DNA from: Porphyra umbilicalis
Lineage: Eukaryota > Rhodophyta > Bangiophyceae > Bangiales > Bangiaceae
DNA: 64,000 nt
Assembly (NCBI GenBank): GCA_002049455.2
Contig: KV918769.1
Span: 541,090 to 605,089 of the forward strand
Reading direction: 5' to 3'
Of the stretch, positions 34,871 to 47,020 are shown in pieces. The notes beneath the pieces are model-generated. The model saw only the letters and a list, made by a program, of their open reading frames with translations. It did no database searches and was not told the origin of the DNA. Made by a program: the position numbers and the translations under genes. Numbering within the stretch: position 1 is the stretch's first letter; every line of letters begins with the position of its first letter.

Positions 34871-35980
34871 CGGCCGGTGCGACGGAACGAGGCGGGGCGA
34901 CACGGCGCGCTGCGACGCGGGCGGGCCAAAGGTGTGGGCACCCGCTATACCACACCCTCCCGCTCCGCCCCTCGTGACGGGCACTGCCCAGACGGGGCGG
35001 GCGAGAGACACTCAACCGCGTCGGGCCGGGCGCGCGCACGAGCCGCCGCGGGAGCACCGCCGCGCCGCCTGCGCGTCGGGTCGGCGGTCGATGACGTCAG
35101 GGCGCCGCCCGCCACCCGTTGCCAACGACGCGGCGGCCGCGCGAGGCCGCCGCGAGCCGCGCCGCCCGCTCCCCCCGCCGTCTCGAGGCGGGGGGCACGC
35201 CCGCGCGGTCGCCACCGCGCGGCCCACTTTACAGCCACGCCGGCGGCGCGGGTGGCGTCGTCGGTCCCCCCGCCGCCCGACGAGACGGATCTTTGCGGCA
35301 CGCGCGCCACCACCGCCTCGGCGGCGGGGAAGAGGCGCGCAAGTGGGGTGCGGCGGCGGCCGCCATTTTTGCGGTGTGCGAGGCCCTGACCACTCGCGCT
35401 CGTGTGTGCTTGGTTCTGTTGCGGGCGGTACACCGCGAGACAGTCGACGGCCAGAGCAATGCGACGGTAGCGTAATCGTCGTGTACGTGAGTAGTCAATT
35501 ACGAAGGGCTTGCATTGATAGCGGCCGACGTGAGCCCGATCTGCACGGCGCTTGCGCCATGAATCTCTCGTCTCGCCTTTGAACACTGTTCGTCAGAAGG
35601 GCCATCTGAGCCAATCAGTCCGCGATCGCCCACTGATCCGTCGCCCCCGCGCGGGGACCCTTTCTTGGGAAGCACAATAGCATGACCGTGTGATGCTTGG
35701 GAGGCCCCAATCACAGACGTGTTCGCTACGGCGGGGTGCACCCGCACAACTGACAAAAAAAAGGGCGAACAAAGGGCAGTCCACCCTCCCACACCCGTAG
35801 TGCAAACGTCAACCCGTAGTGGTTGGCAGCGTCGCGGCCATCGACCCCTGGGGCGTACACCAGACAGGCGCGGCCGCCCGTCGTTGCACCAAACAGGGGG
35901 GCACCCAAGCGCCCCGCCCCCCGCGTCAAAGCCGACCCCCTCCGTGGCCACCGCAGCGCCCGCCGCACGCCCGACCGCCC
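34277..35980. other. GC-rich intergenic region, promoter side of the P450 gene
   Basis: Contains a G-run just upstream of the P450 start (34302-34312), very GC-rich DNA to about 35400 and a run of 31 consecutive C at 34839-34869. Overlapping open frames on both strands are all Arg/Pro/Ala/Gly-rich with no motif, as expected from composition. From about 35400 to 35980 composition is more balanced and no gene is evident. Confidence 0.5.
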
Positions 35981-38495
35981 TCACTCGAGCAGCTCGTCCA
36001 CGCCCTTGGCCGGTGGGTGCGGAGGCGCGGCGCCCGGGCCCGCCGCAGCGGGCGACGCGGCGGCGGCGGCGGCGGCGGCGACCGCCGGGCGCGCGCCAGC
36101 GAGGTCGGCCAACCAGTCGTCGCGCGGCGGCGGCGCCGCGGGGCGCCGGCGGGCGGGCGCCGCGCGGGCGGGCGGCGGCGCCGCGGCCGCCGACGACGCC
36201 GCGCCGCTGCCGCCGCCGCCGCCAAAAAAGGCGTCCAGATCGACGCCGCCGCCGGTTGTGGTGGCGGCGGCGGGTGGCGCCCCCCCCCCTCCCTCTGCCT
36301 TGCCCTCCTCTTCCTCCGTCTCCCCCTCCTCGCTCGTCTCTTCTTCTTCCTCCTCCTCCTCCTCCTCCTCCTCCTCATCCTCCTCCCCGCCCTCGTCGTC
36401 GTACTCAGAGGTGCCCGACGTGGCCGACGCGTCCGTCCCCTCCTCGTCGGCGTAGAAGCGCTCGGGGTCGAGCAGCGCGTCTGCCGCCGCGCGCCGCTGG
36501 CGGGCCTCCCGCGCCCAGTCGCGGGAGCCATTCAGCCCGCCGTCGTCGTCGCCGCCGGCGCCCCCCCCCCCCCTGCCACCGCCATCCCCGTCATGGCCGT
36601 CGGCCGACGGCACGCCGTGCGCCGACACCCACTCGGAGCTAATGCCCGTCAAGCCGCCGCGCCCGCCGCCGCCGCCGGCGCCCAGGCGCCCCCCCCCCCA
36701 CCCCCCGCCGCCCAATCGGCCGACGACATGCCCGACCCGCCGAGGCCGACGGGCGTCGTCGGCTCGGCCTCTGCCGCCCGGTGGCGGTCTGCCGACGGGG
36801 TGGTCGTCCACGGGGGGAGGTCCCCCCCGGGGGGCGGCGCCGTGCCGAGCGCGTGCGCGAGGGAGCCGAGCACCACGCCGGGCGGGAGGGGGCGGCCGCC
36901 GCCGCCACCCCCCAGACCGCCGCCGCCGCCGCCCGCGTCGCCGTCGGCGCCGTCGGCGGTGGGGGCGCCGGCCGGCTTTTTGGCGAGCAACGCCCCGACG
37001 ACCGCCGCCCGGAGGGGACCGACGCCCGCGCCCCTCGCGCCGGCGGCGGCGAGCGCCGGCGACGGCGGGTCGACGAGCAGCGCGGAAAAGAGGCGCGCCT
37101 TGTCCCGCACGTCCCAGTCCGCGTCGAGCGCCGCGAGGGCGAGGACGTGGCGGAGCAGCCCGGCCGATACCGCCGCGAGGGCCGACGCCGGTGCCGGCAC
37201 CGCTGGCGCTGCCGCCGCGTCTGCGCCGCCCCCATTGGCCACCACCCCCGCCGCGGCGGCGGCGGCGGCGCTCTCCCCCACGGGGGGCAGCGACGCGAGT
37301 TTGGCGGCCAGGTTGACGACCTGCAGCTTGACCGCCGGCGCCTCGGCGCCAAAGCGGCCGACGAGCAGCCGCAGCGTCTCGGCAGCGACGCGGCGCGGGA
37401 GGAGGTCCCCCGCAAATTCACCGACCAGCCACACAATCGCCGCGCGGGCAGCAGGGGCGTCGACGCGCCGCGCGGCGGGGCGGGCCGTCGGGGCGTGCCC
37501 CCCCCCCCCCCCCCCCCCCCGCCGCCGCCGTCGGCCGCATCACCCCGCCGCCGCCGCCGCCGCCGACGGCCGGCGGCACCGTCGCCAGCGTCCGCGTCGC
37601 CCCCGTCCGCCCCCCCCCCCCCCCCACGTCGAGGAGGCGCACCCCGCCCGCGTCGGCCGCCCCGTCGCGACCACCAGCCGGCGGCGACGGCGGCGGCGGC
37701 CCCGCGTCGTCCCGCGGCGGCGCCTGCGCATACTCCCCCGCGAGCAGCGCGGCGGCGAGGTACTGCAACGCCCCCGCGTGCGCCGCGGGCGCCCGCTGGA
37801 GGAGGCGGCGGAGGACGCTGACCGCCTCGACAACGACGACCTCGGACGCGCCGGCGGCCACCACCCCCGACAGCCGCCGCACCGCCGCGGCCGCCGACGG
37901 CGGGTGGGCGGCGGCGAGGCCGCCGAGCCCCCCGCGCACGGCACCGCCACGGCCGCCTGGGGCGACGACAAGCCGACGGTGAGGGCGGTGAGCAGGGCGC
38001 CGCGCTGGGGCGGGGAGGCGACCCCCCCCCGCGGGCGGCGAGCGCCGCGAGCAGCCCCGCCTTGAGCGCCGCCACGGGCGTGCCGTCGGCGGTGGCGGGG
38101 AGGAGCTCGGGGACGTGCGGGAGGAAGGCGGTCGGCGCGCGGCGCGTGACGGCAATGGCCGCTTGGACGGCCACGGCGGCGGTGGCGGGGGAGCCCCGCA
38201 GCGCGAGGCGGAGGAGCGGCTTGGCGGCCGCCGCCGCGAGCAGCGGCGTCGGGGCGGTGTGGTAGAGCGCCGAGACGGCGGCCATGACGACGCCCGCGTG
38301 GGGGCTCCCCAGCAGCGGCTGGACCGACGCGAGGAAGAGATCGAGGTCGGCCGACCCGTCGGGGCGGGTGGGGAGGGCGCCCCCGCCGGCGGGGCGGCCA
38401 CCAAAGGCAGACGGCGGCGGCGGCAGCGGCGGCACGTCGGCGTAAAAGTCGTCCTCTGTCGGCAGGCCGTTGGCGCCGCCACCATCCGACGCCAC

Positions 38496-38527
<32 letters not shown>

Positions 38528-39302
38528 AGCCGTCCCCACCCCCCTCCGCGGGGAGACCCGGCAGTTGCGTGCGCGCGTACCGCAGCAGCGCCGTCACGAC
38601 GGTCCCCTGCCCCCACGGCTCCATGCCCGGCAGCGCCCGACACAGCCGCCGAAAGTGCGGGTGCAGCAAGTCGTACCGGCGCGGCGCCACCTCCGCCGCC
38701 GCCGCCACCGCGGCGGCCACGACCGCCATGGACGCGTCGCCGAGCAGGCGCGTCAGGGGCCCCATCAGCTCCTCCACCGCGTCCGCGTCCAGGGCGTACA
38801 CCTTGGCCACCGCCGCCGCCGCTGTCTGCCGCACGTACGGGGAGGCGTCGCCCGCGGCGGTCGCCACCGCCGCCGTTACCGTCGGGAGGACGGCGGCGAC
38901 GCGGACGGCCGAGAGGACGCGGAGGGCGAGCGCGCGGATGGCCGCGTTGGGGTGGCCGAGGTCCTTAAGAAAGGTGTTGACGGAGAGGAGGGCCAGCTCT
39001 GGTTCCCCCTCCGCATAGTGCACGAGGTAGAGGTAGACGAGCTTTTTGACGCCGAGGGCGGGGCACACAATGTTTTTGACGACCGCGGGGAAGAGCCGCG
39101 ACGCGTCCTTGCCGAGGGAGAGGAGCGCAACGACGCGCTTCATCGCGTCGAGCTTCTCCGCGACGGAGGTCGAGTCGAGCTGCCGCGCAATGTCAACCTC
39201 CCGCACCATGCTCGACTCAAAGTATTGGGCGTCGGAGAGGGCGGCGCCAAAGCGCGCCGCCGCCGCCGACGCGACGGACGAGGCGGTCGTCGACATGGAC
39301 AT
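35981..39302 (-). CDS. AP3B: AP-3 adaptor complex beta subunit, frame interrupted at homopolymers
   Basis: About 1100 residues from the ATG at 39300-39302 to the stop at 35981. Large beta subunits of AP-3 help sort cargo from endosomes or Golgi to vacuole/lysosome-type organelles. The N-terminus has the armadillo solenoid: LDAMKRVVAL (51-60), LFPAVVKNIVCPALGVKKLVYLYL in parts (70-93), HYAEGEPELALLSVNTFLKD and SPYVRQTAAAAVAKVYALD, then RKLC-like and YARTQLP motifs, a Gly-rich linker and EDDFYAD. Later parts carry VVVEAVSVLRRLLQ, IVWLVGEFAGDLLPRRVAAE and WDVRDKARLFSALL, all typical of beta solenoids. The tail has the long Glu run (about 36300-36400) characteristic of AP-3 beta hinges and ends DWLADL...GVDELLE. 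The reading frame changes near 38030, 37930, 37510 and 36690, each at a C/G run, so the gene is probably intact and mis-sequenced. No introns are evident. Confidence 0.82.
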
Positions 39303-40019
39303 GGTGGGCGCCCACGGGGGGGGGGGGGGGGGGAGCGGCAGCCACGGGAGGAGGGGAGGGGGGGGGGGCCCGACGCGCCCAGAGATGGGGAAGAGATGAA
39401 TCGCAAGGGGGAGGTGCGGCCAGTGCCGCCCGCCGGGCGCGGGCGTCGGCTGCGGCACCAGCGAGGAGGCAGCCGCGGCGAGGCAGCGTCCCATCCAGCC
39501 GGTCGCATCCACCCGCCTCGCTGCGGCTACAAAGCGGAGGAAAATAGACGAGCCACCGGCAGCGACCGGTTCGTTTGGTACTTGGTTCCAGAGATAAGAA
39601 AAGTACATACAGCCTTTTTTTTTTTTTTTTTTTTTTTGCCTGGGAGCTTGGGTGGAATGCACGAACAAATCACAGCCACGGCGTCGTTTCATGGTTTCTC
39701 GAGCCAAGTCCCGTTTGCGTGCGGCGAGGCAGTAATTCAGATCTATCCCCACCTAACGGGAAATCGGGTGGGTGGGGGGCTAGGAGGGAAGGACGTCAGG
39801 ACGGCACCTGGTGCACCCACGTGGCACCTCGGGCCCGGACGATCGGGACAGCGCCCGGCCGGGCCCGACACAGGGACGTACTTGAGCGTGGGTGTGGCCA
39901 GTCCACCCTGGCATACTTACCGCCTCTGGCTTCATTTGGTCCTTGACCCAAGCGCTCCTATTCCTCACCCCCTGGGAGACCATGCCTTCCCCCCTACCTG
40001 GTGGTGCGTACCGAGGCAG
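39303..40019. other. Intergenic, upstream of AP3B
   Basis: Includes G-runs at 39317-39370 next to the AP3B start and a run of 23 T at 39615-39637. The rest is mixed-composition DNA with no gene that I can support. Confidence 0.5.
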
Positions 40020-43000
40020 ACCCGGCCGTCTGCCGCCCCGTGGCCAGTCGCCACCCCCGCTCTCCGCTGCCCCCCCGTCGCCCTTCTCTGGCGGCTATCT
40101 CCCCGTCGCCTCGCCCGCCAATCCTGACGCCGCCCGCCACCCCCGCCGCCGCCCACAGCCCCATTCTCGCCCGCCGCCCCCGCCGCCGGCCACCCACGCC
40201 GCCGGCCGCCGTCGCCGGCCGTCGCCGCCACCCCCGCCTGCTGCCTTCTCCGCTGCCCGCTGCCCCAGTCACCAGACGCCACCCTCACCCCGCCGTGCGC
40301 CACCGCTACCCGCCACCTCGTCTACCGGCAGCCGCCCTCGCAGCTGGCCGCCGCCCCCGCCGCCACTCGCCGCCCCCGTCCCCGCCTGCCATCCCCACCC
40401 TCACCTGCCGCCTCCGCCGCTGGCCGCCGCCTCCGCCCCCGCTCACCACCCCTGCCGCTGGCTGCTGTCCCCGCCGCTGGGCACTGCCCCCGCCGCTGGG
40501 CACTGCCCCCGCCGCTGGCCATTGCCCCCGCAGCCGCCCGCCATCCCCACCGCCGCCTGCCGAGGCCGACCGCCGCCGCCGCCCCGGCCCGCCGCCTCCA
40601 ACCCTGTCTGCCACCCCCACCCCCGTCCGCCACCCCCACCCTCGCTCGCTGCCCTCGCTGCCGTCCGCCGCCCCCGCTCCCGCCCCCGTCCGCTGCCCCC
40701 GCCGCCGCCTGCCGTCGCCGCCGCTGGTCGCCGCCCCCTCCGCCGGCCGCTGCCCCGTTTTGTTCTCTCAAAACAGTGGTTCCTGCTTCGAGATGACAGT
40801 GCGTGTTATAGGTAGTCAAAAGGTATGTTGGTCGGCGTTGAGTGGACCCCGCAGCCTCGGACTGCTGGCATCTTGCCTGACAGAAAAAAGCATGACGGGT
40901 GGTTTTTTACGCCAAACGACGCGTACCATCGTGACCAGCGCACCAGAAAGCACCATGTGGGTTCCTTTGCAGAGGATGTATGTTTTAGTCGTTTTGCTCA
41001 TCTTTCACCGGGATGTGCCCAATGCACCCCCGGGAGAGACACAACTGCGGGCTGGTACAAACGAGGAGAGAGGTCCAACTGCACAGTTTCTTCTCTGGCT
41101 GTAGATACTCAGGAGGGATGGAGTGCCCCACAGGAGACAAGTGCATGTGCTTTTACGTGGAAAACTCCAAGGGAACTGCCGTAGGCGCGACGGGAAGCGC
41201 AACCGAGAGAGGCACTGGACCGTACAGTGTCAGCTGCGCATTGGCCAGTGTCAGAACCGATCTGCGGATCAGAACCGATCTGCGGATCACGCTGGCCAAT
41301 GCGCAGCGCGTGTGGCCCACAGCTGACACTGTACGGTCCAGTGCCTCTCTCGGTTGCGCTTCCCGTCGCGCCTACGGCAGTTCCCTTGGAGTTTTCCACG
41401 TAAAAGCACATGCACTTGTCTCCTGTGGGGCACTCCATCCCTCCTGAGTATCTACAGCCAGAGAAGAAACTGTGCAGTTGGACCTCTCTCCTCGTTTGTA
41501 CCAGCCCGCAGTTGTGTCTCTCCCGGGGGTGCATTGGGCACATCCCGGTGAAAGATGAGCAAAACGACTAAAACATACATCCTCTGCAAAGGAACCCACA
41601 TGGTGCTTTCTGGTGCGCTGGTCACGATGGTACGCGTCGTTTGGCGTAAAAAACCACCCGTCATGCTTTTTTCTGTCAGGCAAGATGCCAGCAGTCCGAG
41701 GCTGCGGGGTCCACTCAACGCCGACCAACATACCTTTTGACTACCTATAACACGCACTGTCATCTCGAAGCAGGAACCACTGTTTTGAGAGAACAAAACG
41801 GGGCAGCGGCCGGCGGAGGGGGCGGCGACCAGCGGCGGCGACGGCAGGCGGCGGCGGGGGCAGCGGACGGGGGCGGGAGCGGGGGCGGCGGACGGCAGCG
41901 AGGGCAGCGAGCGAGGGTGGGGGTGGCGGACGGGGGTGGGGGTGGCAGACAGGGTTGGAGGCGGCGGGCCGGGGCGGCGGCGGCGGTCGGCCTCGGCAGG
42001 CGGCGGTGGGGATGGCGGGCGGCTGCGGGGGCAATGGCCAGCGGCGGGGGCAGTGCCCAGCGGCGGGAACAGCTGGCGACGGCGGCGCCCGGCTGGAGGG
42101 AGGTGTCGGCTGGTTGCGGGGACGCAGGCCAGCGGCGGGGGCGGGGACCAGCGGCAAGGGCGGCGTGCGGCGGTGGCGGCGGCGTGGGGCGGTGGGAGCC
42201 GGCGGACGGGGTGGCGGTAGGCGGAGGGGCGGCGGCCAGCGGCGCGGGTAGCGGGCTGGGGCGAGAGCGTCTGCCAGCGGCGGGGGCGACGGTCGGCAGC
42301 GGGTGTGGCTGGCAGCGGCGGCGGGCGGCGGAGGTCGGGGTAGCGGCCGGTGCCCGGATGGCTGCCAGCGGCGGGTTTCAGCGCGTGGCGGCTGCTGCAG
42401 CGGCCAGCGGCGGGGGAATTGTTCAGCGGTGGGGGCAGTGGGCGGGGACGTGGGCGGGGCTGGCGGCCCGCGGCGGTGGAAGCTGGCCGGGGCGGGGGCG
42501 GTCGGCGGGGGTGGGCGTGGCGACTGGCGGCGGGGGGGCGGCTAGCGTCGAGGGTGGGGGGCAGGGACGAGGGTGGCGGGCGGGGGCGGAGACGGCGGAC
42601 GGAGGCGGTCGCGGCGGGCGGCGGCTGGGGCGGTGGGCGGTGGCGGCTGCCTGTGGCGGTGGGGTTCGCGGCCGGATGCGTGGGCGGCGGTCAGCGGCGG
42701 GGGCGGTGGACGGGGGCGGCGGCGGCGGCCAGCGGCGGAGGCAGCGGCCAGTGGCTGGGGCAGCGCGCGGGGGCGGGAGCTGCGGCCAGCAGCGGGGACA
42801 GCGCGCCGGGGTGAAGGCAGTGGCCAGCAGCGGGGGTGGCGGCCGTGAGCGGGGACGGTGGCCAGCCGCCGGCGGGGGAGGCGGGCGTGCGCGGGGCGGG
42901 GGGCGGCAGCGGACGCGGGGGGAGGCAGCAGACGCGGGGGGCGGCAGCGGACGCGGGGGCGGCAGCGGGTGCAGGGGGCGGCAGCGGGTGCAGGGGGCGG

Positions 43001-43090
43001 CAGCGGGTGCAGGGGGCGGCAGCGGGGGCGGCGGGTGGGGTGGCCAGCGGCAGCCTGCCGGCTGGGGCTGTGGCTGCCTGTTCTTAACAG
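40020..43090. repeat. Large palindromic region: 748-bp inverted-repeat arms in GC-rich low-complexity flanks
   Basis: Left arm 40489-41236 and right arm 41320-42067 are reverse complements; paired positions sum to 82556 along the arms, and I see no mismatch in the parts compared. The centre (41237-41319) holds a smaller inverted repeat (ctgcgcattggccag at 41234-41248 and its complement at 41292-41306) and a direct repeat containing gaaccgatctgcggatca. Outside the perfect arms, the left flank is CCG/CCC-rich and the right flank GGC/GGG-rich, so the two sides remain roughly complementary to about 40020 and 43090. The arms contain a ~600-bp balanced-composition stretch with short Cys-containing open frames that mirror each other; none is convincing as a gene. 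Confidence 0.92.
42953..43025. repeat. 19-bp minisatellite
   Basis: About three and a half tandem copies of ggcggcagcgggtgcaggg in the right flank of the palindrome. Confidence 0.85.
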
Positions 43091-43382
43091 CGGGTTAGGA
43101 ACACGAGCACTGGGGTTAAGGACAAGAGGTCGGCGAGCCGTTAAGTTGCTAGGGGCTCAGCAACTCCATCCCGAGGTGGCAGCACATGCGGTGCCCAGCC
43201 CCTCTACCACTGGCTCAGAACACTCGCAGGGCCGTGTTGTGGAAATGTCGATCTCCGTTTAAATCTGGGAGTCGGGCCCGGGCCCCTGGCCTGGAAGAAA
43301 AGGTGTCGCATGTGTGCCTCCACGTGTGTTGCGCAGAGGGCGTCTCCCGATCCGCGAGGAGCTCTGAGAAGCCAGCATGGGA

Positions 43383-43412
43383 CCCCACCTAGCCGAATTC
43401 GGTTAGGTGGGG
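43383..43412. repeat. 30-bp near-perfect palindrome centred on GAATTC
   Basis: ccccacctagccgaattcgg and the following ttaggtgggg form an inverted repeat with one mismatched pair. It sits in otherwise featureless sequence between the large palindrome and the duplicated segment. Confidence 0.85.
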
Positions 43413-43471
43413 ATGATTGTCGATTACTACATGCGTGCGGCCGTCGCCGCCGACGTCCGGCCGCGGCCCGC

Positions 43472-46400
43472 CCGCGTGAAGGAAACGGGTGCCGGTGTTT
43501 TCGCAGCTAGACCTGCGAAAGTGACCAGCGAAAATGAGTCCACCAATGAGATCGCAATACGGCCTGGCGATTGAGCCCTCCTGGCCGCAACCGATTGCCG
43601 CCAGCGCGCCGCGCGCCAGACCTCCATGCCACACTCTCGAGAGCTTCGGGTCAGTGTAGTTGCCGTCAGACCATTTTCTTGTCGACCCATTCTATCCCAT
43701 GTTTTTAATGGCAGCACTCCTATTCCTGTTCTTACCCCTCAATTAAGAATGCTCCCCCAGCCCAGCAGCCCCCGTGCCGCCACCCGGGTGGCGGGGGTAC
43801 CCCCGCTGCCCGCCGCCGCCCCTAGGACACTAGGGGCCCTGGTGCCGGCCGCCGCCCCCGCCGCCGCCCGCGGCTCCTGCCGCTCTCCGTCGGCCCCGCT
43901 GCTGGCCGCTGCCCCCACTGCTGGCCGCTGCCCCCGCTGCTGGCCGCTGCCCCCGCTGCTGGCCGCTGCCCCCGCTGCTGGCCGCTGCCCCCGCTGCTGG
44001 CCGCCGCCCCCGCTGCCGGACGCCGCCCCCGCTGCCGGACGCCGCCCCCGCTGCCGGCCGCTGCCCCCGCTGCTGGCCGCCGCCCCCGCTGCCGGCCGCT
44101 GCCCCCGCTGCTGGCCGCCGCCCCCGCTGCCCTCCGCCGCTCCTGCCGCTCGCTGCCGCCCCCTGTGCCGCCCGCCGACCCGGCTGCCGCCCGCCGCCCC
44201 CACCACCGGCCACCCGCTCCAGCCGCTTCCCGCCGCCCCCACTGCCGCCCGTTCCTCCTACCGCCCGCTGCCGCCGTTGCGGCCGGCTCCCACTTCTGCT
44301 ACCGCCCGTCGCCCACGCAGCCCGCCGCCGCCGCCGCTGCCGGCTCCCGCTTCTGCTGCCGCCCGCCGCTCGCGCGGCCGGCCGTCGACACCGCCGCCGG
44401 ACGTCGCCCCCGCTGCCGCCCATCGCCCCCGCTGTCGCCCGCCGCCCCTGCTGTTGCCCGCCGCCCCTGCCGCCCGCCGCCGCCCCCGCTGCTGGCCACC
44501 GTCCCCACCACCGTCCTCCGCTCCTGTCGCTGGCCATCGACCCCGCTGCCGGCCACTACTGGCTGCCGCTCCCGCTTCCGGCCGCCACCCCAGCCGTTTG
44601 CTGCGGCCCCCTGCCATTGCAGGCTTCTAGCTGTGTTGCTTTTCTCTTCTGCTTTGCATGTTAGCTAATGGATCTGGGGGCTTTACTGACTGACTTCAGA
44701 GGCTTGGCAGCAGGTCGTGGGCCAGGGAAGGTTGGGCATAGGTTGTTTGTTTCTGTCATGTTGAGAGGTAAAATTGAACATGATGCAGTTGTTTGTGCGC
44801 TTAGCCACCTATACCACGCTTCATAGCGCAGTCGATATACCCAGAAACGACCAAGAATAAAAACCGCGTTTCTCGTTCTCATGCATGTGTATCTTGCGCA
44901 CCCCTCGCCCCTACCGATCTGAGGCCCCTGATGGACCAATCCGGAACGATGGGTGGACCAATCGAGAACGATGGTGCATACGGCACATGATGTCACATCG
45001 ACATTGTACCTTTTCCCAGATGTGTCCGGGGCTCTTGAGGGCCCTGAGAACCATGGTATTACTGGCTAAGCTCGCAGACGATTTCTTCATCATGTTTTCT
45101 GCACTCCCAACAAAAACTTCTTGTCTGTCCTCACCACCCCGTTACCATGCCTGGCACTGCAGCTCTGCGGATGCTTGCATTGTTCAGAGACACCCAGTGC
45201 CCCACCTCCCCACCCCATCCACAACAGTTTTTGTAGAGGCGTTCGCGACAACGGCCGAATGCTGCGGTCGGCAGCAGCAGCAGTCGCTGGCAGTGGCGGC
45301 GGCTGCCGGCGGCGGCGGCAGCTGCCGGCCGCGGTGGCAGTGACAAGCAGCGGCGGCTGCGGACGGCGGCGGCGGCGGCGGCCGGCGGCTGCGGATGGCG
45401 GCGGCAGCGGCGGCCGGCGACGGCGGCGGCCAGCAGCGGCGGTGCAGCAAACGGAGAGGGTGCGGCCAGAAGCGGTGGAGGCGGCCGGCCGCAGCAGCGA
45501 TCGCCAGCGGCGGGGTTGGCGCCCGGTAGCGGGGGGTGGGCGCTAGCGACACGGGAGGCGGGCGGCAGCTGAGGCGGCGGCGGCCGGTAGAGGCGGCGGT
45601 CGGCAGTGGGGGCGGCGAGCGGCAGCGGGGGTGGCGGCACGGGGCTGCTGGGCTGGGGGATGAGTATTCTTAATTATGGGGCAGGAACAGGAATAGGAGT
45701 GCTGTCGTTAATGACATGGGATAGATTGGGTCGACAAGAAAATGGTCTGAAGGCAACTACACTATCTGCGAAGCTCTCGAGAGCTTGATCTGCATCTGGC
45801 GCGCGCAGCGCGCCGTAGGCACCCCCCCCCCCCCCCCCCCCCCGGTGCGGTGCAGATTTTCGCAGCTCATATTCGCGGATCTTCTGCGAAAACAAGGATG
45901 CCCGATTCCTACCTCCGGCTCCGAGACCGCCTGACGCGTCGGGCGACCCCGCGCCAACCGCGACGCCGCCGACCAGTCGTCGGCTCGCTCCGCATGACAG
46001 CTGCTGCCGGTCGCATCGTGCGGTCACCACCCCCGGCCGTTGACGGCCGGCCCAAGCGTGCGCTCGCCACGCGGGCATTGTGCATGGGCCGGACCGCTGT
46101 CCGCCGAGCGGACGGCGGCCCCGCACGTGCCCGGGTCGGTGGGGCCCCCGCCCCCACCCGGGTGGCACACAGCGGCTGCACATGGGCCGCCCGCATCTGC
46201 GCGTGCGTCCGCGGCCGCACGTGGTGGGCGACGCGGCCGCCGGCGGGAGCGTCCGCACCAGCGATGACGACGCCCGTGGGGCCGCCTTCATTCCCGCCCC
46301 TCTCCCCAGCAACTCGGACGCCCGCCCCGCCTCGCCATTGCGCCCGGTGCCGCCTGCAAGCGCCGGCGCCGAGTCGCCACGCCCGACCCGGTACGTCCGC

Positions 46401-47020
46401 CGACCATGTCCGCCACGTCTGATGCAACATGGACGCGGCCTGGGTGGTGGCCGCAGCTGTTGGGCAGCGTGCCACGCCCGAAACGCCGCGTCGTGTGTTG
46501 TCGACTGTGGTACGGAGGGGGGGGGGGGGCATCCGCCGTCGCGACGACTGGAGGATGAGAGGAGAAAAGACCCCCGCCTACCCCCTGTTTACCCGCGGGC
46601 TACTGCCGCGGGCCGTGGTCATGGGCGGGCGGCGCCTCCAACGGTGGGGTGGTCTCCCGCCACCACCCGGCGGCGTGCGTGAAACGGCTGGCTGGTGGGC
46701 GGCGGCGGTCGGCGGCAGCAGCGTCGGCGTGGGGCGGCGGTGGCGGCCGCTGTGGGGCTGCAACCCGGGCCAAAGAGCCGGTGCCTGTGTACAGCTGCCA
46801 AAGCCTGCGCGGGCGGTCTTTCTCCGTTCCTTTCCCGCTGGCGGCGGCGCCTGCGCGTGCCCCTTGAACGTGTGGGCGCCCTTGCCGACGCACGAACGCG
46901 CCCGCCGCCTCTCCTGGTGCCGCCGCGCTCCGGCTGTTACCCACCATCCCGCGTGCGCGCCGTCTCCGCGCTGCCCACTCCGCCGGCTCGGTCTGCTTTC
47001 GGCTGGCTCCCGCCTCTGCA
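43472..47020. repeat. Segmental duplication, copy 1 (about 3.5 kb)
   Basis: Closely similar, in the same orientation, to 60464-64000. Homology starts sharply at ccgcgtgaagg (43473 and 60464) and is still continuing at the right end of the window. The copies differ mainly by single-base gains and losses in GC runs. The right part of this copy reaches to within about 210 bases of the serine protease start codon. Confidence 0.93.
43479..45912. mobile_element. Foldback-like element with long imperfect terminal inverted repeats, copy 1
   Basis: The left ~270 bases (from ggaaacgggtgccggtgttt) are matched in reverse complement by the right end (to cccgattcct at 45901-45910). Shared blocks include tgttttcgcag, ctctcgagagctt, gaccattttcttgtcgaccc and cagcccagcagcccc. 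Inside the repeats come long GCC/GGC low-complexity tracts, also roughly complementary, flanking a ~600-bp non-coding core of balanced composition (about 44630-45240). No transposase is present, so it would be non-autonomous. A target duplication was not found. Confidence 0.65.

Noticed and set aside
34276-35011. N-terminal extension of the P450 frame
   Set aside because: The upstream 245 codons are Arg/Gly/Ala low complexity and precede a well-placed Met just before the membrane anchor.
36639-36900. Continuation of the first AP3B frame to 36639
   Set aside because: After about 38030 this frame becomes Arg/Pro/Gly noise, while other frames carry conserved solenoid motifs.
40825-41450. Cys-containing ORFs in the palindrome arms
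   Set aside because: They mirror each other by symmetry, have no recognisable domain and no start or splice signals; kept as notes on the palindrome only.
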